NCBI GenBank assembly: GCA_902787715.1
Contig: CADAHQ010000009.1
Span: 1-64,000 of the forward strand
Direction of reading: 5' to 3'
DNA from: an uncultured Lachnospiraceae bacterium
Lineage (GTDB): Bacteria > Bacillota > Clostridia > Lachnospirales > Lachnospiraceae
Length of the DNA stretch: 64,000 bases
Below are positions 24,985 through 34,608 of the stretch, in pieces. Under the pieces are notes generated by a model. That model ran no database searches, was not told where the DNA came from, and was given only the letters and a program-made list of their open reading frames with translations. The position numbers and the translations under genes were made by a program. The stretch's first letter is position 1, and each line of letters begins with the position of its first letter.

Positions 24985-27948
24985 TCACCATCCCGCGGGA
25001 CGATCCAGATGCCACACGGAAACCTCGTGCCACTCCGGAGTGCCGTCGGCGCCCGGAAGTTCGATGGTGGTGCGGTAGACTAGCGGATTGTTGTAAAGGG
25101 TGTCGCCCTGCCCCATGATGCTGCGAATCAGCACGGAGTCGGCGGCGGAGGTGCTGCACACAAGGCAGCGGAATTCGTTCTCGCTGTCCTCACGGAGATA
25201 GATCGTGTAAGGGGCATTGGTCTTGTTGCCCCAGTGCGGAAGCAGAAAGTCGAACGCGTAACGGCCCATAGTGTGCGGGTTAGCGGGACTGCCGGAGTTT
25301 TCGGGGGAGCTTGGGCTGTCCACGCGAAGCACTGCGGGAAGGGCCTGCCCCGCGCCGTTTCGGAAGGTCGCCGTAAGACGCCCGTCGGCGCTCCGCGTGA
25401 CCTCCACGGTGTAGTCCGAATCCGCGAGAGGGAACGTGACCGTCGTGCCGGGCGTCACCGTGCGCGCCGTCATGCCCTGCCAGATGTGCGGAATCGCCGG
25501 ATCCCCGGCAAATCCCCAATTCCCGTACGTCGCGATCGCCCCGATCTTGCGAATCATGTCGTCGGAGATGACGAGGTAAATCGGGCGAAGCGCCGGGTCG
25601 TAGGAAAGCCGGATTATCTCTGCCGCGTCGGCCTCGTCGAGGCCATAGTATTCCCGGAGCAGCTTGCTGCCCTGTTCGCGGCTGTAGTGCAGAATGTGCT
25701 TGAGAACCGCGGTTGCGTACGCTGCGGGCCGCACGTCTTCGGAGAGGCGTCCGAGGGGCATTGTTTCGGGCAATTCATCCGCCGCAGAGGTGTCTTCCCC
25801 TCCCGCGTAGATGCCGCCTCTGACGAACGCGGAGCCGGTTATACAAGAGCGCCAGGTCTCGTCAACCGTGGCGTCCGGCGAAGGAGGGATGGATCGGCCG
25901 GTACGGTAGAGGGCCATGAGCTTGTGGGTGGCGTCGAGGCCGCCGGTTGCCAGCATGCCGAAGATCCTCTGTGCAAGGAGGTCGTCATCCGTCATCAGCG
26001 CCTGCCCGAGCCAGTAGTTCCACTCGCTGTTGAAGTTGCCGCCGTCCCCGAGGGTCAGGCGCTTCGCGGCGTATTCGTAGTAGTAGCCGTAATCCCACCA
26101 GGAGGCGATGACTGCATTTGCCGGGGTGTTTTCGGCGATGTAGGCGCTGGCCCCGTGCAGCGTGTCGGAGCCGTCCGGCAGGTTGCAAAACGCGAAGCCA
26201 AATGCCGCCATGCACGGCGAGAGCACCAGCGCCACCGCGAAGAGGTTGAGAAGCGCCTCCCGCCGCAGGCGATAAAGGCACAGCCCGAGCACCAATATGG
26301 CGCCGCCGATAATCCCGCAGGCGAGGTTGCCGAACTCCGCCCGCACCGCGAACGCGAAGGTCACCACCGCCACCGCCAGCAGCGCGATGTAAATGGCGCG
26401 GGGCTTCTTTGCGAGTTTATCGTCGGTCGTTTCGCTCTGCTCCGCGAACTTTCGAAGTCGCGCCGACAGAAGTCCGACACCGATTCCGCAGAGGATGCCG
26501 ATGGGCAGCACGGGAATCGTCAGAAACCGCGTGCCCTTCGCAACAATCACAAGCCCGCACGCAAGCCACGTAAACAGGAACGCGGACGTCACCAGAAGGG
26601 ATTGCGGATCGGAGAGGAAGGTTTTTGCAGGGGTGGGCTGCGATGCGGCGTCGGCAGCGGCCGGCGTGGAAGTCTCTGCGGTGGTCGTCGAAGCGCCGGC
26701 CGCCATCTTCCCGCGGCCGAAAACCGCACCAAGGCAGAGCACCACCAAAAGGGCCGCGACGCCCAACCCAAAGAGCAGGACGGTCCAGCCGCCCAGCAGG
26801 TTAATCACGCCGTCAGTGTAGGCCGCGAAGCCGTCGAGCACCCGCGCGAAAAGCCCCGTGCTGTACTCGTTCGAGAGCAGCGGCGTCGGCTGCAGCTCGC
26901 CCACAAAGCGCGCCGCATCGGGAAATGCAGCATCCCCGTTTGCCAGCGTCCCGCTCACGTTCCCTACGATTCCGCCGATGTCCGGGAAGAATTCTTTCCC
27001 GCGCACCAGCAGGCACAAAAGCGCCTGCGCAAGCACCGTCAGCCCGGCGCCGCGCCACACGTAGGATGCGCGGAAAGGGAGGAAGGATTTGCCGGAATCG
27101 CTTGCCGGGGAGGCGTTGTCAGATGAGGCGGAATCGCCTTCGGCCACAGCGCCTGCGACCGGCTTTCGTTTGGTGCGGAGAATGAACACGAGCAGCCCGA
27201 TATGGCATGCCATTCCCGCGGCAAATGCAGCCGCTGCCCCGATGCAGAAGTACGCATAGTAGGCGCGCCAGAAGGTGCCAAGAAGGCAAAGCGAGACGCC
27301 GCTGCCGGCCGCCCAGGCGAGTTGCTTCTTAAGGTCGCGTGTAAGCAGGGCTTCGGCGAAGCACAATAGGAACAGGCAGGGCAGCAGCGACAATCCGAGG
27401 TCGGTGTCGTAGAAGCCTGCGTGGGTGTGGCCCGCAAAGGGTGCGGCAACCGCCACCAGAAGCCCTGCGACGAGCCCGCCGAGGCGGTTCGTGCGGCGCT
27501 TTACGAAGATATATGCGGGGATGGCTGTCAGGGATGTGATGATGGGCGCGAGCCAGTAGATGACGCCGTAGGGCGTCACGCCCGGGATCCAGGAGAGAAG
27601 CTTGTAAACCGTGGCGCCAAGGATCGGAAGGCCCATGACAACGTCGCCCTCTTCGCCGGTGGCATTGGCCGAGATATAGGGGTCCGCGCCGCGGTCATGC
27701 CGCAGCGTGTACGCGGAGAAGCCTTCCTCCGCCAGGTCCTCTGTGAGGCGCGCGTAGAGATAAGAATCCATCTCGCTTAAATACGGCAGGCCGCTTTCCG
27801 TCTGATATTCCGCCCGTGCGTCGCCCTGCACCGTGGCAATCGGCAGCGACATCGCGTGCAGCACAATCGAGAGCAGCACAATCAGCACACACGGCGCCGC
27901 GCTGCTCCGCAGGATAGTTTGAAAACGTGTTTTAAACGTTGTTTTCAT
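24985..27948 (-). CDS. STT3/PglB/AglB-type oligosaccharyltransferase
   Basis: 987 residues with about 13 membrane helices and a C-terminal soluble domain, the plan of the catalytic subunit of N-glycosylation. Key motifs are seen in order: EMDSYLYARL in the first outer loop, HAGFYDTDLG (the D-x-D/E type metal site), GELQP in the later loop, and WWDYG at residues 617-621 followed by DGGNF. In PglB these bind the divalent metal and the sequon's Ser/Thr. The start ATG 27948 follows GGAGAG; a promoter lies at 28052-28080. STT3 homologues are widespread in archaea and in Campylobacterota but uncommon in Firmicutes. No glycan-assembly cluster adjoins it. Acceptor proteins and lipid donor are unknown. 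Confidence 0.85.
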   Translation of the reverse strand: MKTTFKTRFQTILRSSAAPCVLIVLLSIVLHAMSLPIATVQGDARAEYQTESGLPYLSEMDSYLYARLTEDLAEEGFSAYTLRHDRGADPYISANATGEEGDVVMGLPILGATVYKLLSWIPGVTPYGVIYWLAPIITSLTAIPAYIFVKRRTNRLGGLVAGLLVAVAAPFAGHTHAGFYDTDLGLSLLPCLFLLCFAEALLTRDLKKQLAWAAGSGVSLCLLGTFWRAYYAYFCIGAAAAFAAGMACHIGLLVFILRTKRKPVAGAVAEGDSASSDNASPASDSGKSFLPFRASYVWRGAGLTVLAQALLCLLVRGKEFFPDIGGIVGNVSGTLANGDAAFPDAARFVGELQPTPLLSNEYSTGLFARVLDGFAAYTDGVINLLGGWTVLLFGLGVAALLVVLCLGAVFGRGKMAAGASTTTAETSTPAAADAASQPTPAKTFLSDPQSLLVTSAFLFTWLACGLVIVAKGTRFLTIPVLPIGILCGIGVGLLSARLRKFAEQSETTDDKLAKKPRAIYIALLAVAVVTFAFAVRAEFGNLACGIIGGAILVLGLCLYRLRREALLNLFAVALVLSPCMAAFGFAFCNLPDGSDTLHGASAYIAENTPANAVIASWWDYGYYYEYAAKRLTLGDGGNFNSEWNYWLGQALMTDDDLLAQRIFGMLATGGLDATHKLMALYRTGRSIPPSPDATVDETWRSCITGSAFVRGGIYAGGEDTSAADELPETMPLGRLSEDVRPAAYATAVLKHILHYSREQGSKLLREYYGLDEADAAEIIRLSYDPALRPIYLVISDDMIRKIGAIATYGNWGFAGDPAIPHIWQGMTARTVTPGTTVTFPLADSDYTVEVTRSADGRLTATFRNGAGQALPAVLRVDSPSSPENSGSPANPHTMGRYAFDFLLPHWGNKTNAPYTIYLREDSENEFRCLVCSTSAADSVLIRSIMGQGDTLYNNPLVYRTTIELPGADGTPEWHEVSVWHLDRPAGW

Positions 27949-28051
27949 GATTTGTTCTCTCCGGGAATTTCGCTGATGTCCCGGCCTCATGGCGGGCGGG
28001 ACTATCCGGATTCGGCGGGGGTCTTCCCCGCCGGAGGCCGGCTACTATTCA

Positions 28052-28080
28052 AGTATACGGGAAGTGTTTTTCAAAGTCAA
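28052..28080 (-). promoter_or_regulatory. promoter of the STT3-like gene
   Basis: Minus strand TTGACT (28080-28075), 17 bp spacer, TATACT (28057-28052), about 100 bases ahead of the start codon. Confidence 0.75.
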
Positions 28081-28159
28081 CATGCCGGGGGAGTGTAATC
28101 GGGGCGTCGGGCCGTAGCCGGGGAGCTGAAATCGTGGCGCCATGTCGTAGGTTCGCAGA

Positions 28160-28256
28160 ATTTCAGCCTGGAATCCCCCACAGGGGGCCGCTCGCCCGAC
28201 ACGGATGGGCGAAATTCCCGGGACTTTGACCTGGAATCCCCCGTAAGGGGCCTCTC
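28160..28256. repeat. pair of imperfect direct repeats
   Basis: CAGCCTGGAATCCCCCACAG (from 28166) and GACCTGGAATCCCCCGTAAG (from 28229), each followed by GGG and a C-rich CTCG, repeat about 62 bases apart in non-coding DNA. Confidence 0.55.
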
Positions 28257-28273
28257 GGAAGACTGAAAATCAA

Positions 28274-28320
28274 AAGCGTACCGCTCACGGGGCATTTTGG
28301 GCCCCGTGAGCGGTACGCTT
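28274..28320 (-). terminator. 20 bp perfect hairpin, possible minus-strand terminator
   Basis: 28274-28293 pairs without mismatch with 28301-28320 around a seven-base loop. Read on the minus strand it is followed by TTTTGATTTT. No clear gene lies upstream of it on that strand, so it may be part of an intergenic element rather than a terminator. Confidence 0.5.
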
Positions 28321-28466
28321 TGCCGGTGTTACCTTCTTCCGAGAAGTGAGGGGGGAAGCTTTTGTCTGACGGCTTGCACATGCGCTCCGAGAAGAGTGTC
28401 ACCGACATAAGAAGTCATGAACTCAAGAAAAATAGAAGAGAGCGTCCTAAACACGAGACGGGTACA

Positions 28467-28507
28467 TGTACCGCTCAACAGCCTGTTTCCCCGCTTTGAG
28501 CGGTACA
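28467..28507. repeat. second hairpin sharing the GTACCGCTCA word
   Basis: TGTACCGCTCAA (28467-28478) pairs with TTGAGCGGTACA (28496-28507). The 10-base core also makes up half of the stem of the hairpin at 28274-28320, about 180 bases away. A palindrome GGTACATGTACC overlaps its left arm (28461-28472). Confidence 0.6.
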
Positions 28508-29133
28508 AAATGAAAAATTAGTCTTTTGAAGCTAGAGAAAAACAACCGAGACAGGTATAATAATCGGTCCGTGGCCAAGAATTACCGACCGGCGGCCGAA
28601 AACGGCCGCATGGGCGGTACAAGCAAGTGGCTCCGCGAGCCGCAAGGCCCCGTCAACCGGAAGGAACCCTTGCCGGGAGAGCATAAGCAAGTGGCATATC
28701 ACAAATTCGCTATCGAATTAATGTATAAGAAATGCCATCTTTTTGGAGCAGCCCAGACAAAGAAGTTGCATTTGCAGACGGGGCGGAATAGGGCATAATC
28801 ATGGGCGGAGGGGCGATTGCTACCGCCCCGTGATGAACAAGTCGACATCCTCTGCGTGTATAAGAGTGACGGAACCCGTTTTCACGGGTTCCCGTTGCAT
28901 TTAAAGGGGAAATTTGCGGGCGCCGCAGGGAGCGGCGCCCGCAAAAGGGTACAGGGGATAATCCATCGACGCAGGGCCCCTTTTCGTGTATGATTACTAT
29001 CGGTTGATTGAGGAAAATTGCGCGCGCCGCGCGAAGGCCGCAAGATTCGTGTGAACGTGGGGCTGGTTGCGCGAAGGCGGCAAGCCCCGCAAAGGCGGGG
29101 CTTACCGGCGGAGCGGCGCCCGGGGAGATAGAC

Positions 29134-30672
29134 ATGAAACTGTTTCAGAAGGATAAGGCATTTTACAAGAAAGTTTTGATTCTGGCTCTGCCCATTGCGC
29201 TGCAGAGCCTGATTGCGGTTGGCGTGAACATGCTCGACACCATCATGGTGGGCGGCATCGGAAGCGCCGGCAACGTGTATGACGCGGTCAATGTGGGTGT
29301 TCTCGGGAAGACCGAGGCCGAGCTCGCCAGCGAGCAGTCGCTGTCGGCGGTGTCGCTTGCCAACACGTTCATCGGGATTTATCACATCTTCTGCATGGGG
29401 CTCGGCATGGGCGCGTCGGTGCTGGTTTCGCGCTACTGGGGCATGAAGCAGAAGGGCGATGACGAGGGAGGCAAGGCGACGACGGCGCTGAAGCAGACGG
29501 TTTGCCTGATGCTTCGCCTGACGCTGATTCTCGCTACCATGTTTGCGCTTGTGACGCTTCTTATGCCGGACACGGTCATGAAGATGTACGCAAAGAAGCA
29601 GGTCGACCTCTCCACGGTGTCCGTTGAGAACCTCGAGAAGACCATTGCGGAAAATGCCAACAACCGCGAGATCGTCCGCCGCGGCGCCGATTACCTGCGG
29701 TATTCGGTGATCACGTATTTCTTCCTGGGCACGTCGCTTACCGTGACGATTGTGCTGCGAAGCGTGGGGCAGGCACTGTTCCCGCTGTTTGTGTCCATCG
29801 GCGCATTGTTCGTCAACCTGCTGGCCAATTACACCTTCATCTTCGGCCACTTCGGCGCGCCGCGCATGGAAGTGAAGGGCGCCGCCCTCGGCACGCTGAT
29901 TGCCCGCGTTTTCGAGGCGGTGATGATTGTCGGATATCTGTTGGTTAAGGACCAGCGGATTCGCTTCCGCGTGCGCGACATGTTCATGCGGACGCGGTCG
30001 CTTCTTCGCGAGTACATTCGCATCAGCATACCGGTGCTTATCAGCGACGGAATTCTTGCATTTGGCAACAACGCGGTGGCCATGGTTATCGGCCGCCTCG
30101 GCTCGGAGTTCACCTCGGCAAATGCAATCACCGCCGTGACGCAGCAGATGAGCACGGTGGGCATCCAGGGCGTTTGCCAGGCGGGCGCCATCGTGACCGG
30201 CCAGACCCTCGGCCACGGCGAGCGCGAGAAGACCATGAAGCAGGGCTGGATGTTCTTCGGCTTAGGCCTTGCCCTCGGCCTTGTGGCGGCGTTGATTATC
30301 CTTGTGATTCAGTATCCGGTAGTGAACAGCTACGACGTGGCGGGCACCACAAAAGACATTGCATATCAGCTCATGAGCGCCATCAGCATCATCCTGATTT
30401 TCCAGGCTACCAACAGCATCATGACCAAGGGCGTGCTGCGCGGCGGCGGCGACACGAAGATGTTGATGCTCATGGACAACATTTTCCTCTGGGCGATTGC
30501 CCTGCCGCTTGGCATCATCGCGGGTTTTGTCCTGCACCTTGACGCATTCTGGATCTACATTTGCCTCAAATCCGACCAGATCGTGAAGGCCGTGTGGTGC
30601 TACTTCCGCTTAAAGAGCGAAAAATGGATCAAAAAGATTTCGACCGGCGAGCCGCAGGAGCAGAAGGCGTAA
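29134..30672 (+). CDS. MATE-family efflux transporter
   Basis: 512 residues with about 12 membrane helices in two halves, the MATE/NorM plan of sodium- or proton-driven drug export. Family features include ALPIALQSLIAVGVNMLDTIMVG in helix 1-2 and the equivalent repeat after about residue 285. A polar insert of about 25 residues (around 35-65) is longer than usual. ATG 29134 follows CGGGGAGA; upstream in-frame starts run through repetitive GC-rich sequence and are rejected. Substrate unknown. Confidence 0.9.
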   Translation: MKLFQKDKAFYKKVLILALPIALQSLIAVGVNMLDTIMVGGIGSAGNVYDAVNVGVLGKTEAELASEQSLSAVSLANTFIGIYHIFCMGLGMGASVLVSRYWGMKQKGDDEGGKATTALKQTVCLMLRLTLILATMFALVTLLMPDTVMKMYAKKQVDLSTVSVENLEKTIAENANNREIVRRGADYLRYSVITYFFLGTSLTVTIVLRSVGQALFPLFVSIGALFVNLLANYTFIFGHFGAPRMEVKGAALGTLIARVFEAVMIVGYLLVKDQRIRFRVRDMFMRTRSLLREYIRISIPVLISDGILAFGNNAVAMVIGRLGSEFTSANAITAVTQQMSTVGIQGVCQAGAIVTGQTLGHGEREKTMKQGWMFFGLGLALGLVAALIILVIQYPVVNSYDVAGTTKDIAYQLMSAISIILIFQATNSIMTKGVLRGGGDTKMLMLMDNIFLWAIALPLGIIAGFVLHLDAFWIYICLKSDQIVKAVWCYFRLKSEKWIKKISTGEPQEQKA

Positions 30673-30710
30673 AATGCCGGTAGATTATACACAGGAGGGG
30701 TTTACATTTT

Positions 30711-32444
30711 ATGGCTAAGAAAGCAAAGATTACGGTGCATCCGTCGTTTGCAATCGGGGAGATTTCCGACGAGCTGTTCTCCGCATTTTTGGAGCCCATC
30801 GGCACGATGGTGAACGGCACGATGTACAATCCGAAGCATCCGACGGCGGACGCGCAGGGCTTCCGCACGGATGTGATTAACGCCCTGAAGGCGACGGGGC
30901 TTCCCGCGGTGCGCCTTCCCGGCGGTAACTTCGTTTCGGCTTGGCAGTGGAAGGATTCCATCGGCCCGAAGTCGGAGCGCAAGGTGCACCTGGATCCCGC
31001 GTGGTATCAGGTGATTCCCAACGATGTCGGCCACGACGAATACCTGCAGTGGGCGGAGAAGATTGGCGCGAAGTCGCTCTACACCGTCAACATGGGTACC
31101 GGCCGCACGCAGGACGCCATGGACTGCGTGGAGTACACGAATTTTCCGGGCGGGACGTATTGGTCGGACCTGCGCATCAAGAACGGCCACGAGAAGCCTT
31201 ACGGCGTAAAAACGTGGTATCTCGGCAACGAGATGGACGGCCCGTGGCAGCTCGGTTCCTGGGACAAGGACCCTCGCGCCTACGGCGTCATGGTCAACGA
31301 GACCTCGAAGGCGATGAAGTGGATTGACGCGTCCATCAAGACCGGCGTGTGCGGATCCTCCGCGCCGTTTATGGAGCATTTTCCGGATTGGGACGAGGCG
31401 GCTTTGGATGTCTGCTACGACACCGTCGACTACCTTTCCGTTCACCACTATCACAGCGCGCCTCCCGGAGACACGAAGGCTTTGCTCGGCGGCGCCCTGT
31501 ACTACGAAGACTTTATCAACACCTTAACAGCAATGTGCGACTACGTGCAGTCGAAGCACCGTTCTCCGAAGCAGATGATGATTTCCTTCGACGAATACGG
31601 CGGCATGCAGCGCCCGAACTCCCCGCTCCATCCGGGCTGGGGCCGCTACAACATGGCGCGTTCCCACTACCGCTTCAATCCGGACCGCCCGTACCTGTTC
31701 CATGACCCGGACAAGATGCCCGACCGTCGTTTCCCGGGCGGCGACCTGACGCAAATGCTCTCCATGGCGTCGATTCAGCTGGCGCTCCTTCGTCACGCAG
31801 ACCGCGTCAAGATCGGCTGCATGACCGGCGGCCTCGGCGCTCTGTGCGCTTCGAACCACGACAACGTATGGCGCTCCGCGTCGCACTACGCTTTCATGCA
31901 GATGCTTACGTACGCCAAGGGCACTTCGATGCGCGTTGCTGTCGAGAGTGAGACCTACGACATGCCCGGCTACGCCATCGACGACACGTCGCAGTACGTC
32001 GGCAAGAACGGCGTCCCGTATGTGGATTCGGCGTGCGCCTGGGACAAGAAATCCGGCCGTCTGGCAGTGTTTGTAATCAACCGTAACGAGTCTGAGGATT
32101 ATGCGCTGTCCCTCGACGTGACGGGCTTTGGCAGCGGCGTTGCCGCAGCTCCCGTAGAGGCCCGCATCGCGGAAGTCATCGAGCCCGCATGGCCCTTCGG
32201 CGCTGCTCCCGCAAAGGGCAAGGACCCCAAGGCGTCTTCCGCCGCGAAGGCCGAATCCTTCGCGAAGCTCTCGGGCTTTTCGTCCTGCACCATGTACGAA
32301 ATCTCCGGCGACCCCGAGGCCCAGAGCGAGTTCGGCAACGACGAGATCTTCGCTCCCTTCGTCAACAAGCGCGCGAAGCTCGCGGACGGCATCGTCACCG
32401 CCCACATCAAGCCGCTGTCGCTTAGCTTGATTGTGCTGGAGTAG
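30711..32444 (+). CDS. GH51 alpha-L-arabinofuranosidase
   Basis: 577 residues, no signal peptide, so probably cytoplasmic. GH51 enzymes release terminal arabinofuranosyl residues from arabinoxylan or arabinan oligosaccharides. The acid/base Glu174 lies in LGNEMDGPW and the nucleophile Glu295 in SFDEYGG, the positions and spacing of the family; VRLPGGNF near residue 65 is also typical. AGGAGGGG stands ahead of ATG 30711. It follows the MATE gene by 38 bases and ends well before a terminator. A CE1-type esterase at 61.5 kb fits the same diet of plant cell-wall polysaccharide. Confidence 0.93.
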   Translation: MAKKAKITVHPSFAIGEISDELFSAFLEPIGTMVNGTMYNPKHPTADAQGFRTDVINALKATGLPAVRLPGGNFVSAWQWKDSIGPKSERKVHLDPAWYQVIPNDVGHDEYLQWAEKIGAKSLYTVNMGTGRTQDAMDCVEYTNFPGGTYWSDLRIKNGHEKPYGVKTWYLGNEMDGPWQLGSWDKDPRAYGVMVNETSKAMKWIDASIKTGVCGSSAPFMEHFPDWDEAALDVCYDTVDYLSVHHYHSAPPGDTKALLGGALYYEDFINTLTAMCDYVQSKHRSPKQMMISFDEYGGMQRPNSPLHPGWGRYNMARSHYRFNPDRPYLFHDPDKMPDRRFPGGDLTQMLSMASIQLALLRHADRVKIGCMTGGLGALCASNHDNVWRSASHYAFMQMLTYAKGTSMRVAVESETYDMPGYAIDDTSQYVGKNGVPYVDSACAWDKKSGRLAVFVINRNESEDYALSLDVTGFGSGVAAAPVEARIAEVIEPAWPFGAAPAKGKDPKASSAAKAESFAKLSGFSSCTMYEISGDPEAQSEFGNDEIFAPFVNKRAKLADGIVTAHIKPLSLSLIVLE

Positions 32445-33014
32445 GATTGGCGCTGGGCGCTGATGCGGCGAAGCCGCGGAAGCGGGCGCTGCATCGAGAG
32501 GCAAGCACGCGTTGTTGCGGGGCTTGTCCAATGAAATTGCTTGTGCTTATTAAGTTCTCATAGGAACGCCCCTGCGGTCGGTGAACGGCCGCGGGGGCGT
32601 TTTTCCGTGCGGTGCAAAGCACGGTTCTTGTCATGTAGGGCCTTCGAGAAGGCTCCTTTTTTTCGCCGGCTTAGGCAGGAAAATTGCGATATAATATACC
32701 ATCATATCTCCAATCTCATCTGCAGATTCAGCCAGCTTTTCTGCTCTGCCTCATGGATTACATCCCCGGGCTGACTGTTCCCGATCAGGAACGGCGACCT
32801 AGGATCGTGGTTCTTTACGTTCTCTTTCACAAGTGCAGCATTCGTATTGGCAAACTCTCGTTTTTGCGAAACATGAAAAACCATGAGTTAATAACGTTCG
32901 CTGTGGGAGCGACGATGGGAGGCCCGGGAAAATTCACACACGCCGGCCTTCAAATGGTGTATAATGGGGGTGCGCAAACAATTATGCTGAAAGGGTAAAA
33001 GGTGGATTTGATTG
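32445..33014. other. intergenic region with terminator and AT-rich leader
   Basis: Contains the GH51 terminator (32565-32604), an AT-rich stretch with TATAAT-like boxes at 32693 and 32960, and no gene that I can support. AAAGGTGG just ahead of 33015 serves the next gene. Confidence 0.6.
32565..32604 (+). terminator. Rho-independent terminator
   Basis: GC-rich stem AACGCCCC..GCGG pairing with CCGC..GGGGCGTT, then TTTTT. Confidence 0.85.
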
Positions 33015-34529
33015 ATGAAGTGTGATTTGGAAAGAGCCCGAAGAATGGGCGTTCGCGGCGGTTGGTTCGCCGCAATCCTGCTTTGTGTGGCGCTTGCGCT
33101 TTGCGCGTGCGGGAAGGATGCGGAGGGCGGAAAGGCTTCCGAAAGAAAGGGGAGCGGAACGCCGGGGGCTGAGGCGGCGACGCCGACGCAGGAGGTGACG
33201 CAGCCGGAAGGAACGCCGACGCAGGAGGTGAAGCAGCAGGAAGGAACGCCGACGCCCGGCGCGGAGAAGTCGGTTTCGTTTGCGGCGGTTGTCGCAGACA
33301 CGGAGCGGAAGGTTAAGGAGGCTGTGGAGCAGTTTGAGAAGGGGGATTACACGCGCTTAAGCGAGCCGGTACAGTACCATGTGCTGTGGCTTGGATTTAC
33401 GCATGTCACGTTTGGGGAGCTCGATTTTCGGATGACGGAATTTGACCGCGAGTACCTGGAGGCGGTGGCGCTCAATTTTGAGAAGTCGGTGGAGAGCATC
33501 GCGGAACACAATGTGGACATTACGGTGCAGCTGCATTTTGTGGACGATGCGGTGCCGCTTACGCAGTACCCCGGCGCGGAGTGGCTTTACCTGGCGCGGG
33601 AGACCGTGGCGTCGTACATCGAGCGCTACACGGCGGGCAAGGAGATTGACACGGTGCTGACGACGGTGCAGACGAGCGGCGATGAGAATTACGACCGCAA
33701 TGTCGGAAAGGAGGGCTTCGGCGTTCACGACGTCATTTTGGGTCTGAAGACCGACGGCATCGAATCCGACCTCGGCTATTCGACCTTCAACCTGACGAAA
33801 CCGGCGGAGGGAACGTATCCCCTGGCCGACCCGGAGATTCCGTCGCTGTACGCGACCGCGGTTGCGGTTCATGAGTGGATGCACCAGCTGGAGCACTTAA
33901 AGAAGCTCCTGGGAGTCGAATACCCGGACACCCACGCCTACGCGGGGCCGCCGGAATTTCCGAATTATCAGAAGTATATTGCGGATCTGAATGATTATGA
34001 CTTTTTTGAATTTTACAAGCTTGTTCTGAGCGGCAAATGCCCCTGCACCGACGGTGATTCGGTGAAATTTGTGGGCATGTATCCGAAGATGTGGCCGCTT
34101 ATCAAGCGGAATGTGCTGAATGTCGGGGCATTTGTCGTGAAGGCGGCGGACGGCAGCGGCTATCTGACCGCCTCGGACGGCGAGGTCCCGCTGACGATTT
34201 CCGATGAGGCGTGTGTTTGGAACATTCGCTATCTGAGCAACGGGCGGTTCGTGCTCTCGCCCGAAAAGTATCCCAATCTTCGGATTGACCTCGGAAACGC
34301 CTGGGACGTCGAGGCAAATACCATCGGCATCTGGGGGTACACCGGCTACGATGACGCGCAGAGCTGGCTTCTCGTCGACAACGCCGACGGCACCTGCTCT
34401 ATTCGGACACCCTACGAAAGCGGGCGCCTCCTCACGGTGGTGAAGCCGGGCCAGCAGGCGCAGCTCTTCAGCGCAGGGGCTGAGGGCATTCAGAGATGGA
34501 TTTTCACGGCATTCGACGGGAGCAAGTGA
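33015..34529 (+). CDS. lipoprotein with HExxH metallopeptidase motif and beta-trefoil-like tail
   Basis: 504 residues. A signal peptide ends in the lipobox LCAC (Cys at about 32), followed by a Thr/Pro/Glu linker with three near-repeats of GTPTQEV (about 45-80). The middle domain contains AVHEWMHQLEH, a zinc HExxH (His286, Glu287, His290) with a further His nearby; a third ligand is not certain. The last 130 residues resemble a ricin-type beta-trefoil, with repeated Trp-hydrophobic endings (QSWLLVDN, QRWIFTAF). A surface-bound protease with a carbohydrate-binding tail is the likely reading. ATG 33015 with AAAGGTGG is preferred to TTG 33012. Confidence 0.7.
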   Translation: MKCDLERARRMGVRGGWFAAILLCVALALCACGKDAEGGKASERKGSGTPGAEAATPTQEVTQPEGTPTQEVKQQEGTPTPGAEKSVSFAAVVADTERKVKEAVEQFEKGDYTRLSEPVQYHVLWLGFTHVTFGELDFRMTEFDREYLEAVALNFEKSVESIAEHNVDITVQLHFVDDAVPLTQYPGAEWLYLARETVASYIERYTAGKEIDTVLTTVQTSGDENYDRNVGKEGFGVHDVILGLKTDGIESDLGYSTFNLTKPAEGTYPLADPEIPSLYATAVAVHEWMHQLEHLKKLLGVEYPDTHAYAGPPEFPNYQKYIADLNDYDFFEFYKLVLSGKCPCTDGDSVKFVGMYPKMWPLIKRNVLNVGAFVVKAADGSGYLTASDGEVPLTISDEACVWNIRYLSNGRFVLSPEKYPNLRIDLGNAWDVEANTIGIWGYTGYDDAQSWLLVDNADGTCSIRTPYESGRLLTVVKPGQQAQLFSAGAEGIQRWIFTAFDGSK

Positions 34530-34608
34530 GAGCGTGTCCGGCAGCCGCCGACGGGACAACTGAGGCCGGCCCGGCTTGAATCGATGGGCGTGAATAGAAG
34601 GAGGAAGT

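Larger units (their letters stand above)
27949..29133. other. 1.2 kb intergenic region with repeats and strong hairpins
   Basis: No convincing gene. It holds the promoter of the STT3 gene, two imperfect repeats built on CCTGGAATCCCCC (near 28169 and 28230), a 20 bp perfect hairpin (28274-28320), a second hairpin using the same GTACCGCTCA word (28467-28507), two AAGCAAGTGG words (about 28621 and 28687), and two GC-rich hairpins before the MATE gene (28870-28893 and 28911-28945). An ORF at 28526-28798 starts with TTG, lacks a ribosome site and looks non-coding. Confidence 0.6.

Noticed and set aside
25234..27126. Long plus-strand open frame across the STT3-like gene
   Set aside because: Arg/Gly/His-rich composition typical of a GC-rich antisense shadow; the minus-strand product has clear family motifs.
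28526..28798. 90-codon plus-strand ORF in the repeat-rich intergenic region
   Set aside because: TTG start without a ribosome site, overlapping repeats, and low-complexity basic product.
28882..30216. Minus-strand frame of 444 codons over the MATE gene
   Set aside because: Antisense to a clear membrane transporter; Arg/His-rich and without motifs.
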